From Ramlibacter pinisoli (GTDB taxonomy: Bacteria; Pseudomonadota; Gammaproteobacteria; Burkholderiales; Burkholderiaceae_C): a stretch of DNA of 64,000 nucleotides. Below are positions 61,656 through 64,000 of the stretch, one piece after another. Numbering within the stretch: position 1 is the first letter of the stretch; the number at the start of each line of letters is the position of its first letter. The stretch is from positions 1 to 64,000 of the forward strand of contig NZ_WSEL01000003.1 in assembly GCF_009758015.1 (NCBI RefSeq). Reading direction: 5' to 3'. Below the pieces are notes generated by a model. It saw only the letters and a list, made by a program, of their open reading frames with translations. It ran no database searches and was not told where the DNA came from. A program made the position numbers and the translations under genes.

Positions 61656-62795
61656 CTAGAACTTGAGCTTCAGCAGCTTGGCGGCATTGCCGCCCACGAT
61701 CTGCTCGCGCGCCTCGCGCGGCAGGCGCTTGACCTGCGCGACCATGCCCAGCGGGTCGTCGTCGCCCATGTCGTAGGGGTAGTCGGTGCCCAGCACCACG
61801 TGGTCGGCGCCGAAGCGGTCGATCAGCCGGCGCAGCATCTCGGGGTCGTGAGTGATCGTGTCGAAGTAGAACTTCTCCAGGTACGACGACGGCTTGCGCT
61901 TGATGACCGTGCGGGTGTCGGCGCGGGCACGCCAGGCGTGGTCCATGCGCGCCCAGTAGTGGGCGATGTAGCCGCCGCCGTGCGCCACCAGCACCTTCAG
62001 GCGCGGGTGCCGCGCCATGACGCCGTCGAAGATGAGGTGCGAGACCGCCACCGTCGAATCGAGCGGGTTGCCGATGACGTTGTTGAAGTAGTGGTTGGTC
62101 AGGCGGTCGGCCTGCGTCCAGCCCAGCGGGTGCATGAACAGCAGGATGCCCAGCTCCTCGCAGCGGGCAAAGAACTTGTCCAAGCCCAGGCTGGGATCGG
62201 TGAGGTTCTTGCCGTTGACGTTGGTGCAGATCTCCACGCCGCGCAGGCCGAGGTTCTTCACCGCGTGGTCGAGCTCGCGCACGGCCAGCTGCGCATCCTG
62301 CAGCGGGACCGAGCCCAGGCCCACGAAGCGGTCCGGGGTGTCGGCCACCACCTTCGCGATGCCCTCGTTGACCTCGCGCGCCAGCTGCGCCCCGAGGTCC
62401 GGCTCGGTGAAATAGAAGAAGTGGTACGGCGCCGGGCACACCGCCTGGATGTCCACGCCCATGCGGTCCATGTCGCGCAGCCGCTCCTTCACGCCGGTGA
62501 GCTTGGGCGCGCGGGTGGCCATCTGCTTGACGTTGGTCTCGCGCGTGAGCGCGTTGGCGAACACCGTGGTCGGGTCGTGCTGCGCGGCGTTGAGGTGCGC
62601 CGTCCTGGCGTTCACCTCCGGGTTCAGGTAGTGGCAGTGCAGGTCGACCACCTTGGCCTTGCCCTTGCGGTCGCGCGCCACGGTGCGCCGGGGTGCGGCG
62701 CTGGCCTTGGCGCTGGCAGCGCGGGTGGCCGCGGCGGACCGCGGGCCGTGGTCGTGCGTGGGATCGGTACAGGCAGGGGAACAGGTGTAGAACAA
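61656..62795 (-). CDS. Amidohydrolase_2-family (ACMSD-like) decarboxylase/hydrolase
   Basis: 379 residues. A basic Ala/Lys-rich N-terminus, then the TIM barrel: metal ligands in VVDLHCHYLNPE (HxH), LLFMHPLGW, VLVAHGGGYIAHY and GTDYPYDMGDDDP. These are the residues of 2-amino-3-carboxymuconate-semialdehyde decarboxylase-like enzymes, which include several aromatic-acid decarboxylases such as LigW and gamma-resorcylate decarboxylase. Substrate uncertain. Divergent from the dehydrogenase gene with a palindrome between them, suggesting common control in a catabolic unit. Confidence 0.82.
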   Translation of the reverse strand: MFYTCSPACTDPTHDHGPRSAAATRAASAKASAAPRRTVARDRKGKAKVVDLHCHYLNPEVNARTAHLNAAQHDPTTVFANALTRETNVKQMATRAPKLTGVKERLRDMDRMGVDIQAVCPAPYHFFYFTEPDLGAQLAREVNEGIAKVVADTPDRFVGLGSVPLQDAQLAVRELDHAVKNLGLRGVEICTNVNGKNLTDPSLGLDKFFARCEELGILLFMHPLGWTQADRLTNHYFNNVIGNPLDSTVAVSHLIFDGVMARHPRLKVLVAHGGGYIAHYWARMDHAWRARADTRTVIKRKPSSYLEKFYFDTITHDPEMLRRLIDRFGADHVVLGTDYPYDMGDDDPLGMVAQVKRLPREAREQIVGGNAAKLLKLKF

Positions 62796-62871
62796 GGCGT
62801 CTCCTGGTTGTTGTCGGACGGACCGTCGCCCTGCCGCATGCGGGTATGTCCCCGCGCCGCCGGGCTCCTTG

Positions 62872-62887
62872 TTGATCTTAAGATCAA
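62872..62887. promoter_or_regulatory. Perfect 16-bp palindrome between divergent catabolic genes (candidate operator)
   Basis: TTGATCTTAAGATCAA, fully self-complementary, 24 nt before the dehydrogenase start (ATG 62912) and about 76 nt upstream of the amidohydrolase start (62795). Sits in an AT-rich pocket. Shape fits a dimeric repressor (GntR/FCD, IclR or MarR kind); no regulator gene lies within the window next to it. Confidence 0.6.
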
Positions 62888-62911
62888 TTCATCCGCACCA
62901 TGGAGAAGACC

Positions 62912-63802
62912 ATGCAGATCGGCATCGCAGGCACCGGCAAGATGGGCAGCGCGATCGCGAAGCGCCTGCTGGCCACCGGCCACCCGGTCGTGGCCTGGAA
63001 CCGCACCCGTGAGCGGGCGCAACCCGTGCTGGACGCCGGGGCGGCCTGGGCCGAGACGCCGGCAGCGCTGGCCTCGGAGGCCGACTTGGTCATCACCATG
63101 GTCAGCGACGACGCCGCGCTGGAAGCGGTGCACTTCGGCCCCGACGGCCTGCTGGCCGGCCGCGTCGACGGGCGGCTGTTCATCGACATGAGCACGGTGG
63201 CACCCGACACCCAGCGCAGCGTGGGCCGGCGCGTGCTGGCGGCCGGTGCGCGCTACCTCGAATGCCCGGTGGGCGGCAGCGTCGGCCCGGCGTCGCAGGG
63301 CAAGCTGCTCGGCTTCGCCGGCGGCGATGCGCAGGACGTCGAGCGCGCCCGGCCGGTGCTGGAGCAGTTGTGCCGCCGGCTCGAGCACGTGGGCGGCTTC
63401 GGCGCCGGCGCCACCATGAAGCTGGCCATCAACCTGCCGCTGCTGGTGTACTGGCAGACACTGTCGGAGGCGCTGTCGCTGCTGCAGCCGCTGGGCCTGG
63501 ACCCCGCCCGTGTGGTCGACATCCTGGCCGACACCTCCGGCGGCCCCAACATGCTCAAGGTGCGCGGGCCCATGATCGCGCAGGCGCTGGCCGGGCGCGC
63601 CACCGGCGAGGTGACGGTCGACGTCGCCACCATGCGCAAGGACGTGCGGGCGATGCTGGCGCAGGCCGACGCCACGCGGTACCGCCTGCCCCTCACCTCG
63701 CAACTGCTGCAGACGCTGGAGCAGGCCGGCCGCGCCGGCCTGGACGGCGCGGATTGCACGCAGGTGCCGGTGTGGTGGTTGGCGGCCGCGGGGAAGGCGT
63801 GA
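62912..63802 (+). CDS. 3-Hydroxyisobutyrate dehydrogenase-family oxidoreductase
   Basis: 296 residues from ATG 62912, preferred to ATG 62900 because GGAG at 62902-62905 is correctly spaced for the second ATG. N-terminal Rossmann motif IGIAGTGKMGSAIAKRL, MSTVAPDTQRSVGR (substrate-binding serine), ECPVGGSVGPASQGKL, and the catalytic lysine in GAGATMKLAINLPLL. Family members oxidise beta-hydroxy acids such as 3-hydroxyisobutyrate or tartronate semialdehyde in the reverse direction. Substrate cannot be set. Divergent from the ACMSD-like gene. Confidence 0.88.
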   Translation: MQIGIAGTGKMGSAIAKRLLATGHPVVAWNRTRERAQPVLDAGAAWAETPAALASEADLVITMVSDDAALEAVHFGPDGLLAGRVDGRLFIDMSTVAPDTQRSVGRRVLAAGARYLECPVGGSVGPASQGKLLGFAGGDAQDVERARPVLEQLCRRLEHVGGFGAGATMKLAINLPLLVYWQTLSEALSLLQPLGLDPARVVDILADTSGGPNMLKVRGPMIAQALAGRATGEVTVDVATMRKDVRAMLAQADATRYRLPLTSQLLQTLEQAGRAGLDGADCTQVPVWWLAAAGKA

Positions 63803-63847
63803 ATCGCCCAGGCATCCGGCTCCGCAACAGGCCGCGCACGAGCCGCG

Positions 63848-64000
63848 TTCAGGGGGTGGATTGCGGGTCAAGCCCGCAATGACGGGGGATGACAAGGCGT
63901 CATGCTGGACTTGATCCGGCATCCAGCTCCGGAAACAGGCCGCGCATGAACCGCGTTCAAGGGATGGATTGCGGGTCAAGCCCGCAATGACGGGGAGAAG
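63848..64000. repeat. Dispersed palindromic repeat cluster (runs to window end)
   Basis: Inverted ATTGCGGG-type core (63854-63882), a direct ATGCTGGA/CCGGCAT variant with CCAGCTCC tail (63898-63931), a spacer ending CGCGTTCA, and another inverted ATTGCGGG-type core (63962-63991). Confidence 0.8.

Overview
The window is about 64 kb of GC-rich, gene-dense DNA. Its gene content (a RibA-type/URC4/Upp pyrimidine module, a Bug/TctC receptor, BMP-type nucleobase ABC transport, DUF3597, NhaR-type LysR, phasin) fits a betaproteobacterium of the Comamonadaceae/Burkholderiales kind. That placement is inference from gene families and composition; there is no rRNA marker here. No tRNA, rRNA, CRISPR array, transposase, integrase or prophage was seen.

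Layout. 1-3.8 kb: a two-partner secretion pair on the minus strand (TpsB transporter, then the N-terminal part of a large TpsA exoprotein that runs off the window). 4.0-16.2 kb: a pyrimidine-salvage and degradation region on the plus strand. It holds a URC1-like GTP-cyclohydrolase-II homologue, a URC4/DUF1688 protein, uracil phosphoribosyltransferase, a TPR protein plus a HupE-like membrane protein, a BMP-type ABC importer (binding protein, ATPase, two permeases) and cytosine deaminase. 16-30 kb: mixed housekeeping and stress genes, namely a phasin-like protein, an EF-G paralogue, a selenium-binding/methanethiol-oxidase-like protein with a partner membrane protein, NfeD plus slipin, a GAF protein overlapping a double-ATPase histidine kinase, DUF3597, a Bug receptor and a beta-lactamase-fold hydrolase. 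30.7-36.5 kb: a complete RND efflux operon (pump, adaptor, outer-membrane lipoprotein). 37-40.6 kb: a DUF4230-like protein, a Tim44-like protein, an NhaR-type regulator and a small secreted protein.

40.6-50.9 kb is the most unusual part. Three tightly packed minus-strand genes encode (i) a degenerate CHAT domain + class III nucleotide cyclase + STAND-type ATPase + helical repeats, (ii) a P450-like haem-thiolate protein with aberrant motifs and an extra C-terminal domain, and (iii) a DyP-type peroxidase fused to a membrane-embedded patatin lipase. A CRP/FNR-type regulator with an intact cAMP-binding signature is transcribed divergently. I propose a signal-controlled lipid-release and lipid-oxidation (oxylipin-like) system; this is inference.

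51-64 kb: TruC-like pseudouridine synthase, a small basic protein, LysR/VOC divergent pair, NHL-repeat lipoprotein, deoxyribosyltransferase-like protein, GNAT, ABM monooxygenase, a regulator followed by a beta-propeller protein, a DUF899 thioredoxin-like protein and a membrane protein paralogous to the one beside the SBP56 gene, a BON lipoprotein, and a divergent amidohydrolase / hydroxyisobutyrate-dehydrogenase-like pair with a perfect palindrome between them.

A dispersed palindromic repeat family (stem-loop cores joined by CCATCTCC tails) occupies eight intergenic sites, in one case expanded into a 27-bp tandem array between the two ABC permease genes. A second GC-rich repeat occurs at two sites and appears to provide the apparent start of the ABC ATPase.
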